A stretch of DNA of 46,294 bases from Phenylobacterium sp. GTDB taxonomy: Bacteria > Pseudomonadota > Alphaproteobacteria > Caulobacterales > Caulobacteraceae. Below the pieces are notes generated by a model, which saw only the letters and a list, made by a program, of their open reading frames with translations, had not been told where the DNA came from and searched no databases. Location of the stretch: contig NZ_JAUSLW010000170.1 in the NCBI RefSeq assembly GCF_030645195.1, positions 1-46,294 on the forward strand. The letters run 5' to 3'. This document shows positions 16,403-25,454 of this stretch, piece after piece (the first letter of the stretch is position 1; each line of letters starts with the position of its first letter). The position numbers were made by a program, and so were the translations under genes.

Positions 16403-18094
16403 TTAGGCCTTCGCCACCAGTTCCCCCGCCAGCCCGCGTTCGATCAGGGCGATGGTGCGCTCCAGGCCGAAGATGGCGGCGAAGGAGCCGAAGCGGGGGC
16501 CCTGGCTCTGGCCCAGCAGGACCTCGTAGAGGGCGGTGAACCACAGGCGCAGGGGCTCGAAGCCGGCCTCCTTGCCCGCGGCGTAGACTTCGTTCTGGAT
16601 CAGTTCGGCGTCCTGGCAGCCGGCGGGCAGGGCCCTGAACCGGGCGATCAGGTCCTCCATCGCCGTCCGCTCCTGCACATCGGCCGGACGGAACTTCTTC
16701 GAGGGCTTCACGAAGTCCTCGTAATAGTTGATCGCGTAGCCGGCCAGATGGTCCAGCAGGGGCTGGGTGGCCGGTGTCGCGCCGGGGATATAGCGCTCCA
16801 GGAAGCCCCAGAGGATGTCCTTGGTGGAGGCGTCGGCGGCGGAGACCAGGTTCAGCAGCAGGGAGTAGGAGACCGGCGACCCCTCGGCGGGCGGGGCGCC
16901 GTGGTGCACGTGCCAGACCGGATTGTCGATCTGCGGCTCGTTGGAGCCCTCGGCCCGCTTGCGGTTATAGGCGTCGAGCTGTTGCAGATATTCGTCGGTG
17001 GCCTTGGGCGCGACGTCGAAATAGAGCCGCTTGGCCGAGCGCGGCGACTGGAACATGTAATAGGCCAGGCTCTCCGGCGGGGCGTAGCGCAGCCACTCCT
17101 CCATGGAGAAGCCGTTGCCCTTGGTCTTGGAGATGCGCTCGGCGTTCTCGTCGAGGAAGAGTTCGTAGCTGAAGGTCACCGGGGGCGCGCCCCCCAGGGC
17201 CTTGGCGATGGCCGTCGAGGTCTTGACCGAGTCGATCAGGTCCTTGCCCGACATCTCGTAGTCCACCTCCAGCGCCGTCCAGCGCAGGGCCCAGTCGGGA
17301 CGCCACTGCATCTTGACGTGGCCGCCGGTGACCGGGACCTCGGTGCGGCCGCCGTCGGGGTCGTCGAAGACGATGGTCCCCTTCTCGACATTGCGTTCCA
17401 GGGTGGGGACTTGCAGCACCTTGCCGGTCTTGGGGCTGACCGGGAGGAAGGGCGAATAGGTGGCGCGCCGCTCGGGACCGAGGGTCGGCAGCATGACCTT
17501 CTGGATGGCGTCGAAACGCGCCAGGGCGGTCAGCAGGGTCGCATCGAAGCGGCCGGACTTGTAGGTCTCGCTGGACGACATGAACTCGTAGTCGAAGCCG
17601 AAGCCGTCGAGGAAGGCGCGCAGGCGGGCGTTGTTGTGGCCCGCGAAACTGCCGTCCGTGCCGAAGGGGTCGCGAACCACGCTCAGCGGCTTGTCGATGT
17701 CCTCGAGCAGCATCTCCTGGTTGGGCACGTTGGGCGGAATCTTCCGCATGCCGTCCATGTCGTCGGAGAAGGCGATCAGGCGGGTGGGGACGGCGTCGCC
17801 GGTAAGCGCGCGGAAGGCCACGCGCACCATGGTGGTCCGCGCCACCTCGCCGAAGGTGCCCACGTGCGGCAGGCCCGACGGGCCGTAGCCGGTCTGGAAC
17901 ACCACCGGCTTCACCAGGGCCGGAAGCGTCGCGACGGCCTCGGCGGCCTTGCCCTGGGCGATGAGGGTGACGGCGAGATCGCGCTCGGCGTCGGTGAGCC
18001 GCAGGCGCAGGATACGCTCCAGCAGCAGGCGGGCCTGTTCGAAGGGCCAGCTCTTGGCTTCACGGGCTTGGTGGGAAAGACCTTGCAGGGACAT
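16403..18094 (-). CDS. lysS: Lysine--tRNA ligase, class I
   Basis: 563 aa cytoplasmic class I lysyl-tRNA synthetase, the archaeal-type enzyme that many alphaproteobacteria use instead of the class II enzyme. The HIGH-equivalent signature is GPSGLPHVG (71-79) and the KMSKS-equivalent is ISKTKGNG (321-328). [12 protein letters not shown] and [14 protein letters not shown] are family-typical. An N-terminal extension of about 60 residues precedes the Rossmann domain. The ATG at 18094 is the first in a family-like reading. It ends 4 bp from the convergent metalloprotease gene and is divergent from the PhnD-like lipoprotein gene. Confidence 0.95.
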   Translation of the reverse strand: MSLQGLSHQAREAKSWPFEQARLLLERILRLRLTDAERDLAVTLIAQGKAAEAVATLPALVKPVVFQTGYGPSGLPHVGTFGEVARTTMVRVAFRALTGDAVPTRLIAFSDDMDGMRKIPPNVPNQEMLLEDIDKPLSVVRDPFGTDGSFAGHNNARLRAFLDGFGFDYEFMSSSETYKSGRFDATLLTALARFDAIQKVMLPTLGPERRATYSPFLPVSPKTGKVLQVPTLERNVEKGTIVFDDPDGGRTEVPVTGGHVKMQWRPDWALRWTALEVDYEMSGKDLIDSVKTSTAIAKALGGAPPVTFSYELFLDENAERISKTKGNGFSMEEWLRYAPPESLAYYMFQSPRSAKRLYFDVAPKATDEYLQQLDAYNRKRAEGSNEPQIDNPVWHVHHGAPPAEGSPVSYSLLLNLVSAADASTKDILWGFLERYIPGATPATQPLLDHLAGYAINYYEDFVKPSKKFRPADVQERTAMEDLIARFRALPAGCQDAELIQNEVYAAGKEAGFEPLRLWFTALYEVLLGQSQGPRFGSFAAIFGLERTIALIERGLAGELVAKA

Positions 18095-18211
18095 GGGCGG
18101 GCGTTAGCGCCCAAAGGGGCGGGCCTCAAGCTTAGTTTTCGCTGGCCGTTGTCGGACAAGCGTCACAAGAACAGGCGAAACAGGGGGATGAACGTCTTGA
18201 AGGGTGTTTCG

Positions 18212-19213
18212 ATGATCTCCGTCCGTAGCGGATTGGCCCTGGCCGGCGCGGCCCTGATCCTGGCCGCCTGCGCCAAGCCCGCGGAGACGCCAGCGGCCCA
18301 GACCACCCTCACCTTCTCGATCCTCTCCACCGAGAAGGCCGCCACGGCCGCCGCCGACTGGGAGCCGGTCCTGGCCGACATGCAGAAGGCGACGGGCCTG
18401 ACGGTGAAGCCCTTCTTTGGAAGCAACTATTCCTCCCTGATCGAGGCCATGCGCTTCAAGCAGACCGACATGGGCTGGTTCAGCAACCAGTCGGGGCTGG
18501 AGGCGGTGCGCCGCTCCGGCGGCGAGGTCTTCGCCCGCACCACCAAGCCCGACGGCGGCCAGGACGGCTACCAGTCGGTGATCATCGTGGCCAAGGACAG
18601 CCCGCTCACCCTGGAGACCCTGCTCAAGTGCGACAGGACCCTGAGCTTCGGCATGGGGGACGTGAAGTCCACCTCCGGGACCCTGGCGCCCATGACCTAC
18701 CTGTTCGCGCCGCGCGGGATCAGTCCCGAGACCTGCTTCAAGACCGTCCGCTCGGCCAATCACGAGTCCAATCTGTTCGCGGTGGCCAACGGCGTGCTGG
18801 ACGCCGCCACCAACAACACCCAGTCCATGGAGCGGCTGACCCAGCAGAACAGCGCGACCGCCGCCAAGACCCTGGCGGGTCTCAAGGTGATCTGGACCTC
18901 GCCCACCATCCCCGAGGATCCGATGGTCTGGCGCAAGGACCTGGACCCGGCGCTGAAGGCGAAGATCAGCGCGTTCTTCTTCACCTACGGGGTGGGGACG
19001 GGTCCCGAGGCCGTGCGCCAGAGAGACAATCTGCGGCGCATCCAGAGCGGCCCCTTCAAGCGCGCCGACGCGACCCACCTGCTGCCGGTCCGCGAGATGG
19101 AGGCCACCAAGCTGCTGCTCGAGGCCAAGGGCGACGCCGCGGCGATCGCCAAGGCCCAGGCCGAGCTGGACGCGGTGCATGCGGAAGAGAAGGCGGCCAA
19201 GCCGGCGGGTTGA
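18212..19213 (+). CDS. PhnD-like phosphonate/phosphate ABC transporter substrate-binding lipoprotein
   Basis: 333 aa. A hydrophobic signal ends in a LAAC lipobox, so it should be lipid-anchored and periplasmic. The mature part has the PhnD fold signatures [33 protein letters not shown] and [17 protein letters not shown], a ligand-loop motif of phosphonate-binding proteins, and [12 protein letters not shown]. The ATG at 18212 has gaaggg 7 nt upstream. An in-frame ATG at 18188 directly after aggggg would add 8 residues. No permease or ATPase gene is adjacent, so the transporter partners must be elsewhere or absent. A family C repeat follows. Confidence 0.87.
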   Translation: MISVRSGLALAGAALILAACAKPAETPAAQTTLTFSILSTEKAATAAADWEPVLADMQKATGLTVKPFFGSNYSSLIEAMRFKQTDMGWFSNQSGLEAVRRSGGEVFARTTKPDGGQDGYQSVIIVAKDSPLTLETLLKCDRTLSFGMGDVKSTSGTLAPMTYLFAPRGISPETCFKTVRSANHESNLFAVANGVLDAATNNTQSMERLTQQNSATAAKTLAGLKVIWTSPTIPEDPMVWRKDLDPALKAKISAFFFTYGVGTGPEAVRQRDNLRRIQSGPFKRADATHLLPVREMEATKLLLEAKGDAAAIAKAQAELDAVHAEEKAAKPAG

Positions 19214-19223
19214 GTGACGCTTT

Positions 19224-19355
19224 CCTCTCCCGCTCGCGGGAGAGGGCAGGGTGAGGGTTCTCTCTGAACCGCAGTTGATACTCCGGTCGCCAGCAGACCT
19301 CCGCTGCGCGGAGGCCCCCTCACCCGACCTCTCCCCCGCAGGCGGGGGCGAGGAG
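19224..19355. repeat. Family C repeat, copy C2 (double hairpin)
   Basis: The left hairpin cctctcccgc-tc-gcgggagagg (19224-19245) is followed by gcagggtgaggg. The right end, about 19317-19355, has cccctcacccgacctctccc followed by an imperfect hairpin cccccgcaggcggggg. The arrangement matches C1. It fills the gap between the PhnD-like gene and the convergent thioesterase gene and may terminate both. Confidence 0.83.
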
Positions 19356-19361
19356 GAGGAT

Positions 19362-19778
19362 CTACTCGTCGCTGCTCAGCATGAAGTGCCCGCGCAGGGC
19401 GGCGATGGGGCTGGAGCGGGCTTCCTGCCAGGCTTCCACCGTGACATTGGCGATGCGTCGGCCGACCTTGCGCAGGTCGGCGCGGGCATAGGTGGTGAGC
19501 GCCCGGCCGGGGCGCAGGTATTCGATGGTGACGTCGATGGTCTTGTGGACCTTCGGGGTCTGCTGGACCACGGAGAGCTGGGCGAGCGCCGTCATCTCCA
19601 TGAAGGCCCCGATCACCCCGCCGTGCAGGGCCGGCAGCATGATGTTGCCCACCAGATGCGGGGCGAAGGGCAGGATGGCGGTCATCTCGTCGCCCGCCAG
19701 CTCGCAGCGCATGCCCAGGAACTGGATGTAGGGCACCGAGGCGAGGAAGCCCTGCAGGCGGTCGCCGGCCTCGCTCAT
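19362..19778 (-). CDS. PaaI family hotdog thioesterase
   Basis: 138 aa single hotdog domain. ALHGGVIGAFMEMTAL is the PaaI-type signature that contains the catalytic helix, with an HGG-type loop in place of the usual Asn/Asp pair, and DVTIEYLRPGRALTTYARADLRKVGRRIANVTVEAW is the typical second half. It should hydrolyse an acyl-CoA thioester in the cytoplasm; the substrate is unknown. Its ATG overlaps the stop of the preceding thioesterase gene by 4 nt (ATGA), so the two paralogues are translationally coupled and may act together. Confidence 0.9.
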   Translation of the reverse strand: MSEAGDRLQGFLASVPYIQFLGMRCELAGDEMTAILPFAPHLVGNIMLPALHGGVIGAFMEMTALAQLSVVQQTPKVHKTIDVTIEYLRPGRALTTYARADLRKVGRRIANVTVEAWQEARSSPIAALRGHFMLSSDE

Positions 19779-20227
19779 CGGGCCGCTCCGGGCGCGGGCG
19801 CGCCATTGAGGATGAAGGCCGCCTGGGCCGTGGCGATGGGGTCCTCGGGGTCCTCGTCCCAGGCATGGGCGCGGACGAAGGCGATGGACCTGGTCATCTT
19901 GTAGCAGTGGGCCAGGGCCGTGACCCCGGCGTGTGGGGCGGCGGGGCGCATATAGTCGATGCGCAGGTCGAGCGTCGCGGTGGGGAAGCGCTCGTTCTTG
20001 GCCGAGGAGATGGCCAGGCCGCAGCAGTGGTCCAGCAGGGAGGTGACGACGCCGCTGGCGATCACCCCGGTGGCGGGGTCCCCCACCAGCTCGGCCCGCC
20101 AGGGAACCAGGATCGAGCCCCGGCCGTCGGCCACGGACACCAGTTTGAAGCCGAGCGCGGCGGCCTGGGGCACGGTCTCCACCATGTGGACGGCCAACTC
20201 GCGCAGGGTGGGATTGGGGGCGCTCAT
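19775..20227 (-). CDS. PaaI family hotdog thioesterase
   Basis: 150 aa hotdog-fold protein, paralogous in layout to the downstream gene. It has GVIASGVVTSLLDHCCGLAI at the catalytic helix position, where Asp in LLDHC could serve as nucleophile or base, and ATLDLRIDYMRPAAPHAGVTALAHC in the second half. It is the first gene of a two-gene unit with a 4-nt overlap. The tandem may form a heteromer or separate specificities; the sequence does not say. Upstream lies a 334-bp gap holding a small ORF. Confidence 0.9.
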   Translation of the reverse strand: MSAPNPTLRELAVHMVETVPQAAALGFKLVSVADGRGSILVPWRAELVGDPATGVIASGVVTSLLDHCCGLAISSAKNERFPTATLDLRIDYMRPAAPHAGVTALAHCYKMTRSIAFVRAHAWDEDPEDPIATAQAAFILNGAPAPGAAR

Positions 20228-20281
20228 GCCCTCGGTTTGGGCCAGGCCCGCCCCAGGGTCAAGGACGACCCAAGGGAAGGT

Positions 20282-20398
20282 TTAGGCGGCCACCAAGCCG
20301 GTGGTGAGGGCGACGAGGGCGATGGCGAGCATGGGCAGGGCGGCCATCAGCAGGGTGGCGAGGCCGCTGGCGCGGTCGGGGTTGAAGGGGTGAGACAT
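20282..20398 (-). CDS. Small hydrophobic protein (38 aa), hypothetical
   Basis: This ORF begins MSHPFNPDRASGLA and continues with one hydrophobic stretch of about 22 residues rich in Leu, Ala, Met and Val, ending LVAA-stop, the shape of a single-pass small membrane protein. A purine-rich tract (gaaagaaaaag) lies upstream of the ATG. It sits in the gap before the thioesterase pair on the same strand. The rest of this 334-bp gap (20399-20561) shows no other gene. No family recognised; a conserved small protein is plausible but unproven. Confidence 0.5.
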   Translation of the reverse strand: MSHPFNPDRASGLATLLMAALPMLAIALVALTTGLVAA

Positions 20399-20561
20399 GG
20401 CTTTTTCTTTCGGTTCGGAGCGAAGCGCGGGGAGGCGCGTTCGTCTCGAGCGGGGGTATAGGAGCGGCCCCCCGCGAATACTCGTTAAGTCTTGGTCATG
20501 ACGTCGATTTCACAATATGAATACTCTGTAAGGTGGAGTTTCTCATGAGCCGGCGGCCCGG

Positions 20562-21575
20562 ATGATCAAGCCCGAAGCCCTGCTGCGCCCCACCCCGGCC
20601 GGCCTCTACTGCCCGCCCGGCGACTTCTATGTGGACCCCGTGCGGCCGGTGGACCGGGCGGTGATCACCCACGGCCATTCCGACCATGCCCGCGCCGGCC
20701 ACGGGGCGGTGCTGGCCACGCCGGAGACGCTGGCCATCATGGCCGAGCGCTATGGCGCCGGCTTCGCCGGGGCGACCGAGGCGGCGGCCTATGGCAAGCC
20801 GGTCCATCGCGACGCCGTCGAGGTGACCCTGGTCCCGGCCGGCCACGTGCTGGGCTCGGCCCAGGCGGTGGTGGCCTGGAAGGGCCTGACCATGGTGGTG
20901 TCGGGGGATTACAAGCGCCGGCGCGATCCCACCTGCGCGGCCTTCGAACCCGTGCCTTGCGACGTCTTCATCACCGAGGCCACCTTCGGCCTGCCGGTGT
21001 TCCACCACCCGCCGGATTCCGGCGAGATCGCCCGGCTGCTGCGCTCGGTGGCCCAGTTCCCGGAGCGCTCGCACCTGGTGGGCGCCTATGCGCTCGGCAA
21101 GGCCCAGCGGGTGATCTGCCTGCTGCGGGCGGCGGGATGGGACAAGACCATCTTCGTCCACGGCGCCCTGGAGCGGCTGAACCGGCTCTATGAGGACCAC
21201 GGCATAGACCTGGGGCCCCTGGAGCCCGCCACCGTGGCGACCAAACAGGACTTCGCCGGCGCCATCGTGATCGGCCCGCCCTCCGCCCTGCAGGACCGCT
21301 GGTCGCGGCGCTTTCCCGATCCGGTCCAGGCCTTCGCCTCGGGCTGGATGCAGGTGCGCGCCCGGGCCCGCCAGCGGGGGACGGAGCTGCCGCTGGTGAT
21401 CTCCGACCACGCCGACTGGGACGAACTGACCGCCACGGTGGACGAGCTGCGGCCCGGCGAACTGTGGATCACCCACGGCCGGGAGGAGGCGCTGGCCCGT
21501 TGGGCCCAGCTGCACGACATCAAGGCCCGGGCCCTGGCCCTGGTCGGCTATGACGACGATGAGGAGGACGGCTAG
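20562..21575 (+). CDS. Ligase-associated DNA exonuclease (metallo-beta-lactamase fold)
   Basis: 337 aa member of the CPSF/beta-CASP-related metallo-beta-lactamase group (YSH1-like) that is encoded beside LigB-type ligases. The metal site is THGHSDHA, with His37, His39, Asp41 and His42, preceded by AVI. Further motifs are PAGHVLGSAQ, SGDYKRR and late SDHADW and ITHG. The ATG at 20562 is the first good start. The ligase gene begins immediately after the stop (0 bp). Together they form a DNA end-processing and sealing pair; in other bacteria this cluster also has an Lhr helicase and PdeM phosphoesterase, neither found here. Confidence 0.93.
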   Translation: MIKPEALLRPTPAGLYCPPGDFYVDPVRPVDRAVITHGHSDHARAGHGAVLATPETLAIMAERYGAGFAGATEAAAYGKPVHRDAVEVTLVPAGHVLGSAQAVVAWKGLTMVVSGDYKRRRDPTCAAFEPVPCDVFITEATFGLPVFHHPPDSGEIARLLRSVAQFPERSHLVGAYALGKAQRVICLLRAAGWDKTIFVHGALERLNRLYEDHGIDLGPLEPATVATKQDFAGAIVIGPPSALQDRWSRRFPDPVQAFASGWMQVRARARQRGTELPLVISDHADWDELTATVDELRPGELWITHGREEALARWAQLHDIKARALALVGYDDDEEDG

Positions 21576-23210
21576 GTGCGCGCCTTCGCCGAGCTCCTGG
21601 ACCGCCTGTCGCTGACGGCGTCGCGCAACGCCAAGCTGACCCTGGTGGCCGACTATCTGCGGGAGACGCCGGACCCCGACCGGGGCTGGGCGCTCGCGGC
21701 CCTCACCGGCGACCTCAGCTTCGCCGCCGCCAAGCCCACCTTCATCCGCAAGGCGGTGGAGGACCGGATGGACCCGCTGCTGTTTCGCTGGTCCTACGAC
21801 TATGTGGGGGACCTGGCCGAGACCGTGGCCCTGGTCTGGCCCGCGCGGCCCGGCGCCAATCGCGAACCGGAGCTGGCCGAGGTGATCGACGCCCTGCGCG
21901 GCGCGACCCGGCCTGAAGTGCAGCAGCTGATCGAGGGCTGGCTGGACGCCCTGGAGCCCACCGGCCGCTGGGCGCTGCTGAAGCTGATGACCGGCGGCCT
22001 GCGGGTGGGTGTTTCGGCCCGTCTGGCCAAGCAGGCCGTGGCCGACCTGGGCGGTGTGCCGGTCTCGGAGGTGGAGGAGGTCTGGCACGCCCTGCACGCG
22101 CCCTATGAGGATCTGTTTTCCTGGCTGGAGGGCCGCTCGGACCGGCCGCGCCCGGATTCGCCCGGCCGGTTCCGCCCCACCATGCTGGCCCAGGCCCTCG
22201 ACGAGGCCGTCGACTTCGGGCGGCTCGATCCGGCCGACTACGCGGCGGAGTGGAAGTGGGACGGCATCCGCGTCCAGGCGGTGAACGAGGAGGGCGTGCG
22301 CCGCCTCTACACCCGCAATGGCGACGATATCTCCAAGACGTTTCCCGATGTGCTCCAGGTCCTGGACTTCGAAGGCGCCCTGGACGGCGAGCTGCTGGTG
22401 ATGGGCGACGACGGGGTGGCCAGCTTCGGGGATCTGCAGCAGCGGTTGAACCGCAAGACCGTCGATGCGAAGCTGATGGCCAAACACCCGGCCGGCATCC
22501 GCGCCTATGATCTGCTGGCCGAGGGCGGCGAGGACACCCGGGTCCTGCCGTTCCGGGACCGCCGGGTCCGGCTGGAGGCCTTCGTCGGCCGGCTCGCCAC
22601 GCCGCGCATCGACCTCTCGCCCCTGCAGCCCTTCGAGACCTGGGCGGAGCTGGCGGCTCTACGCGCCTCGCCGCCGCCCGGCGACCCGCAGATCGCCGAG
22701 GGCCTGATGCTCAAGCGGTGGGACTCCCTCTACGAGGCCGGCCGGCCCAAGGGCCCCTGGTTCAAGTGGAAGCGCGACCCGTTCCTGATCGACGCGGTGC
22801 TGATGTACGCCCAGCGCGGCCACGGCAAACGCTCCAGCTTCTATTCCGACTACACCTTCGGGGTCTGGACGCAGGTCGAGGGCAAGCGGGCCCTGACCCC
22901 GGTCGGCAAGGCCTATTTCGGCTTCACCGACGAGGAGCTGAAGCTGATCGACAAGTTCGTCCGCGACAACACCCTCGAGCGCTTCGGCCCGGTGCGCTCG
23001 GTGAAGGCGCAGCCGCATTTCGGCCTGGTGTTCGAGGTGGCCTTCGAGGGGCTGCAGCGCTCCACCCGCCACAAGTCCGGGGTGGCCATGCGCTTCCCCC
23101 GCATCCACCGCATCCGCTGGGACAAGCCCGCCGGGGAGGCCGACGAGCTGGCCACCCTGGAGCGGATGCTGGCGCAGATGGAAAAGGTCAGCGCACCTCC
23201 GGCGCCTTGA
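21576..23210 (+). CDS. ATP-dependent DNA ligase (LigB/LIG1-like)
   Basis: 544 aa. The N-terminal helical DNA-binding domain (about 1-200) resembles that of archaeal and eukaryotic LIG1. The adenylation motif I is EWKWDGIR with nucleophile Lys227. Later motifs include LDGELLV (motif III-like), EGLMLKR (motif IV) and PWFKWKRD (motif V), then an OB-fold. The start codon is GTG, directly abutting the exonuclease stop codon. The reaction joins 3'-OH and 5'-phosphate nicks using ATP; it probably serves repair alongside the essential NAD-dependent LigA. The last 23 nt overlap the convergent ABC permease gene. Confidence 0.94.
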   Translation: MRAFAELLDRLSLTASRNAKLTLVADYLRETPDPDRGWALAALTGDLSFAAAKPTFIRKAVEDRMDPLLFRWSYDYVGDLAETVALVWPARPGANREPELAEVIDALRGATRPEVQQLIEGWLDALEPTGRWALLKLMTGGLRVGVSARLAKQAVADLGGVPVSEVEEVWHALHAPYEDLFSWLEGRSDRPRPDSPGRFRPTMLAQALDEAVDFGRLDPADYAAEWKWDGIRVQAVNEEGVRRLYTRNGDDISKTFPDVLQVLDFEGALDGELLVMGDDGVASFGDLQQRLNRKTVDAKLMAKHPAGIRAYDLLAEGGEDTRVLPFRDRRVRLEAFVGRLATPRIDLSPLQPFETWAELAALRASPPPGDPQIAEGLMLKRWDSLYEAGRPKGPWFKWKRDPFLIDAVLMYAQRGHGKRSSFYSDYTFGVWTQVEGKRALTPVGKAYFGFTDEELKLIDKFVRDNTLERFGPVRSVKAQPHFGLVFEVAFEGLQRSTRHKSGVAMRFPRIHRIRWDKPAGEADELATLERMLAQMEKVSAPPAP

Positions 23211-24540
23211 TCCGCCGCCAGGCCAGCGCCCAGGCGACGACGGCCTGGGCCAGGCCCGAGGCGAGGCTGGCCCAGGGGGCGATGGACAGGGGTACAAACA
23301 GGGCCTGGCCGGTCCCGGGGCTGATCACCCCGCCGACGATGCCGCCCACCGCGTAGAGCAGGGCGAGCGCCACCACGGCGCCGAAGTCGCCGCGCTGGGG
23401 TCGGGGGCCGAAGCGGAACAGGGCGATGACGCCCAGGTCGCGCAGGATGAAGGCCAGCAGGGCCGCGGCCTGGGCCGGATCGGGACCTTGGTCGAAGGCC
23501 GAGCCGGCGCCGCCGATCCCGAAGGCGGCCGCCACCAGGATCAGGGCCAGCAGGAAGGGGGCGATGGCGGCGGGTGTCAGGGGTAGCGCCCGGGCGAGGT
23601 CACCCTTGCCCAGGGCGCCGGCGAACTGGCGCAGCCGCACCCGGTCGGCGGGCTCGGCGAAGGCGCCCGCATAGGCCGCGAGCGCCACGGCCAGGGCGCC
23701 CACCAGCAGGGCGGCGGCCAGGCCGCCCCCGGCATAGGCGAAGCCGCCGAGGAACACCGCCAGGAAGATCAGGAAGGCCGGCCAGACCACCGGCGCGTTC
23801 TTCATCTGCAACTCCAGCCGCATCAGCCGCCAGGCGCCGGTCAGGGCCCAGCCGGCGAAGGCCAGGGTGGCGAGGGTCCGGAAGCCGACGGCGGGGAAGA
23901 CCTGGCCCCACCAGGTGACGTCGCCGCGGGCGTAGAGGAAGGCCGGGATTCCGGCCAGGCCGGCGCCCTTCTGGAAACCGGAGGAGCCGGCGACAACGCT
24001 CAGCAGGAAGAGGCCCAGGATCAGGCCGCCCATCACCCCGCCGGGGCGGGCCACCCGGCCCTCGGCCCGGGCCTTGCGCACCCCGATCAGGGCCGCGCCC
24101 AGGCTGACGGCCTGGAGCAGGAGGGCGAGTGAGATCAGGAAGGCCGGCATCCACAGGGCGCCCGGCTGGCCCTGGACCACCATCAGCCCAGCCATCAGGA
24201 CCACCCCGGTCAGGGCGCAGAGCCAGGCCAGGCTCGCAGAGCCCAGCAGCTTGCCCCAGGTCATGGCCCAGGGGGTCAGGGCCGAGAGCCGCTGGAAGTC
24301 CCAGGTGCGGTCGGCGATCTCCGCCAGCACCGCCGTGCCGGCGGCCCGCGAGCCCCAGATCACGCCGCAGATCAGGAAGACGAAGCCCCCCACCCCGGCC
24401 AGGGCCGGCAAGGGCCCGCCGCCGGCGTCCCGCGCCAGCAGGGCCGTGGCGCCATAGATCAGGATCAGGGTGACGGCGGCCCAGGCGACGCGGCGGGGCG
24501 AGGCCTCCAGCCACAGATTGCGTTGGAACTCCGGGTTCAT
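23188..24540 (-). CDS. ABC-2 type transporter permease
   Basis: 450 aa integral membrane protein with about ten to twelve hydrophobic segments (for example TLILIYGATALLA, FVFLICGVIW, LGLFLLSVVAG and LLVGALAVALAAYAGAF). No enzymatic motif is present. The start overlaps the stop of the ATPase gene by 4 nt (24537-24540), so the pair forms one transporter, probably an exporter. The 3' end runs 23 nt into the convergent ligase gene, an unusually tight arrangement. The substrate is unknown. Confidence 0.86.
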   Translation of the reverse strand: MNPEFQRNLWLEASPRRVAWAAVTLILIYGATALLARDAGGGPLPALAGVGGFVFLICGVIWGSRAAGTAVLAEIADRTWDFQRLSALTPWAMTWGKLLGSASLAWLCALTGVVLMAGLMVVQGQPGALWMPAFLISLALLLQAVSLGAALIGVRKARAEGRVARPGGVMGGLILGLFLLSVVAGSSGFQKGAGLAGIPAFLYARGDVTWWGQVFPAVGFRTLATLAFAGWALTGAWRLMRLELQMKNAPVVWPAFLIFLAVFLGGFAYAGGGLAAALLVGALAVALAAYAGAFAEPADRVRLRQFAGALGKGDLARALPLTPAAIAPFLLALILVAAAFGIGGAGSAFDQGPDPAQAAALLAFILRDLGVIALFRFGPRPQRGDFGAVVALALLYAVGGIVGGVISPGTGQALFVPLSIAPWASLASGLAQAVVAWALAWRRIKAPEVR

Positions 24541-25454
24541 CGCGCCACCTCCGCCAGATAGGCGTCTTCCAGGGTCTTGCGGGTCGCCTGGAAGGCCCGG
24601 ACCTTCAGGCCGGCCCCGATCAGCTGCGCAAGCAGGGCCGAGTCGTCCTCGCCGTCGGCCAGGACCAGGGTGGCGGCGTCGCCCTCCAGCCGTTCGACGG
24701 TGACGCCCAGGGCCACCAGCCGGTCGCCGAGGTCGGGGGGGGGCTCGGCGAAGACCACCTCCACCCGGGACCCGTCGCGATGGCCGCCGCCCGCCGCCAG
24801 CACCCCGCCGCCGGCCACCGCGCCGTCGCGGATCATCAGCATCTGGGTGGAATAGTCCTCCAGTTCGGCCAGGATGTGGGAGGAGACCACGATGGTCATG
24901 CCCTCGCGCGACAGGGACAGGATCAGGTCCGAGAGGCTGCGCCGCGCCTCGGGGTCCAGCCCGGCGGCGGGCTCGTCCAGCAACAGGACGCGGGGACGGT
25001 GGACGATGGTCTGGGCGATGGCCAGGCGCTGCTTGAGGCCCCGCGACAGCTCGCCGGCCCGGGCCTCCAGGCGGTCGCTGAGCTGCACCCGGGCCGCGGC
25101 GGCCTCGACGGCGGCGGGCGTGTCGGCGACCGACACGCCCCGGGATCGGGCGGCGTAGGTCAGCGCCCTGCGCACCGAAAGCTCGTCATAGAGGCCGAAG
25201 AAGTCGGGCAGGTAGCCTATTGTCGCGTGGACCCCGCGAGGATCGGCCTCCACGTCGAGGCCCGCCACCGCGATCGTCCCCTCGGTGGGGACGTCGAGGG
25301 CGGCGATGCAGCGCATCAGGGTCGACTTGCCCGCCCCGTTGGGGCCCACCAGGGCCAGGACGGCGCCGGCCTGGACGTCGAAGGACACCCCGTGCAGGGC
25401 GCGGGCCGAGGGGTAGTCATAGACCACCTCGCGAACCTCGATCATCGCGGTCAT
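24537..25454 (-). CDS. ABC transporter ATP-binding protein
   Basis: 305 aa from MTAMIEVREV; the frame is open further upstream but that stretch is arginine- and proline-rich shadow sequence. Walker A GPNGAGKST (37-45), signature LSRGLKQRLAIAQ (Arg replaces the second Ser-Gly position, common in this exporter subgroup), Walker B LLLDEPAAGLDPEA and H-loop SSHILAE are all present. The last about 85 residues form an accessory domain. The ATG overlaps the phosphatase stop by 4 nt and its own stop overlaps the permease start, giving a coupled three-gene run. Confidence 0.94.
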   Translation of the reverse strand: MTAMIEVREVVYDYPSARALHGVSFDVQAGAVLALVGPNGAGKSTLMRCIAALDVPTEGTIAVAGLDVEADPRGVHATIGYLPDFFGLYDELSVRRALTYAARSRGVSVADTPAAVEAAAARVQLSDRLEARAGELSRGLKQRLAIAQTIVHRPRVLLLDEPAAGLDPEARRSLSDLILSLSREGMTIVVSSHILAELEDYSTQMLMIRDGAVAGGGVLAAGGGHRDGSRVEVVFAEPPPDLGDRLVALGVTVERLEGDAATLVLADGEDDSALLAQLIGAGLKVRAFQATRKTLEDAYLAEVAR

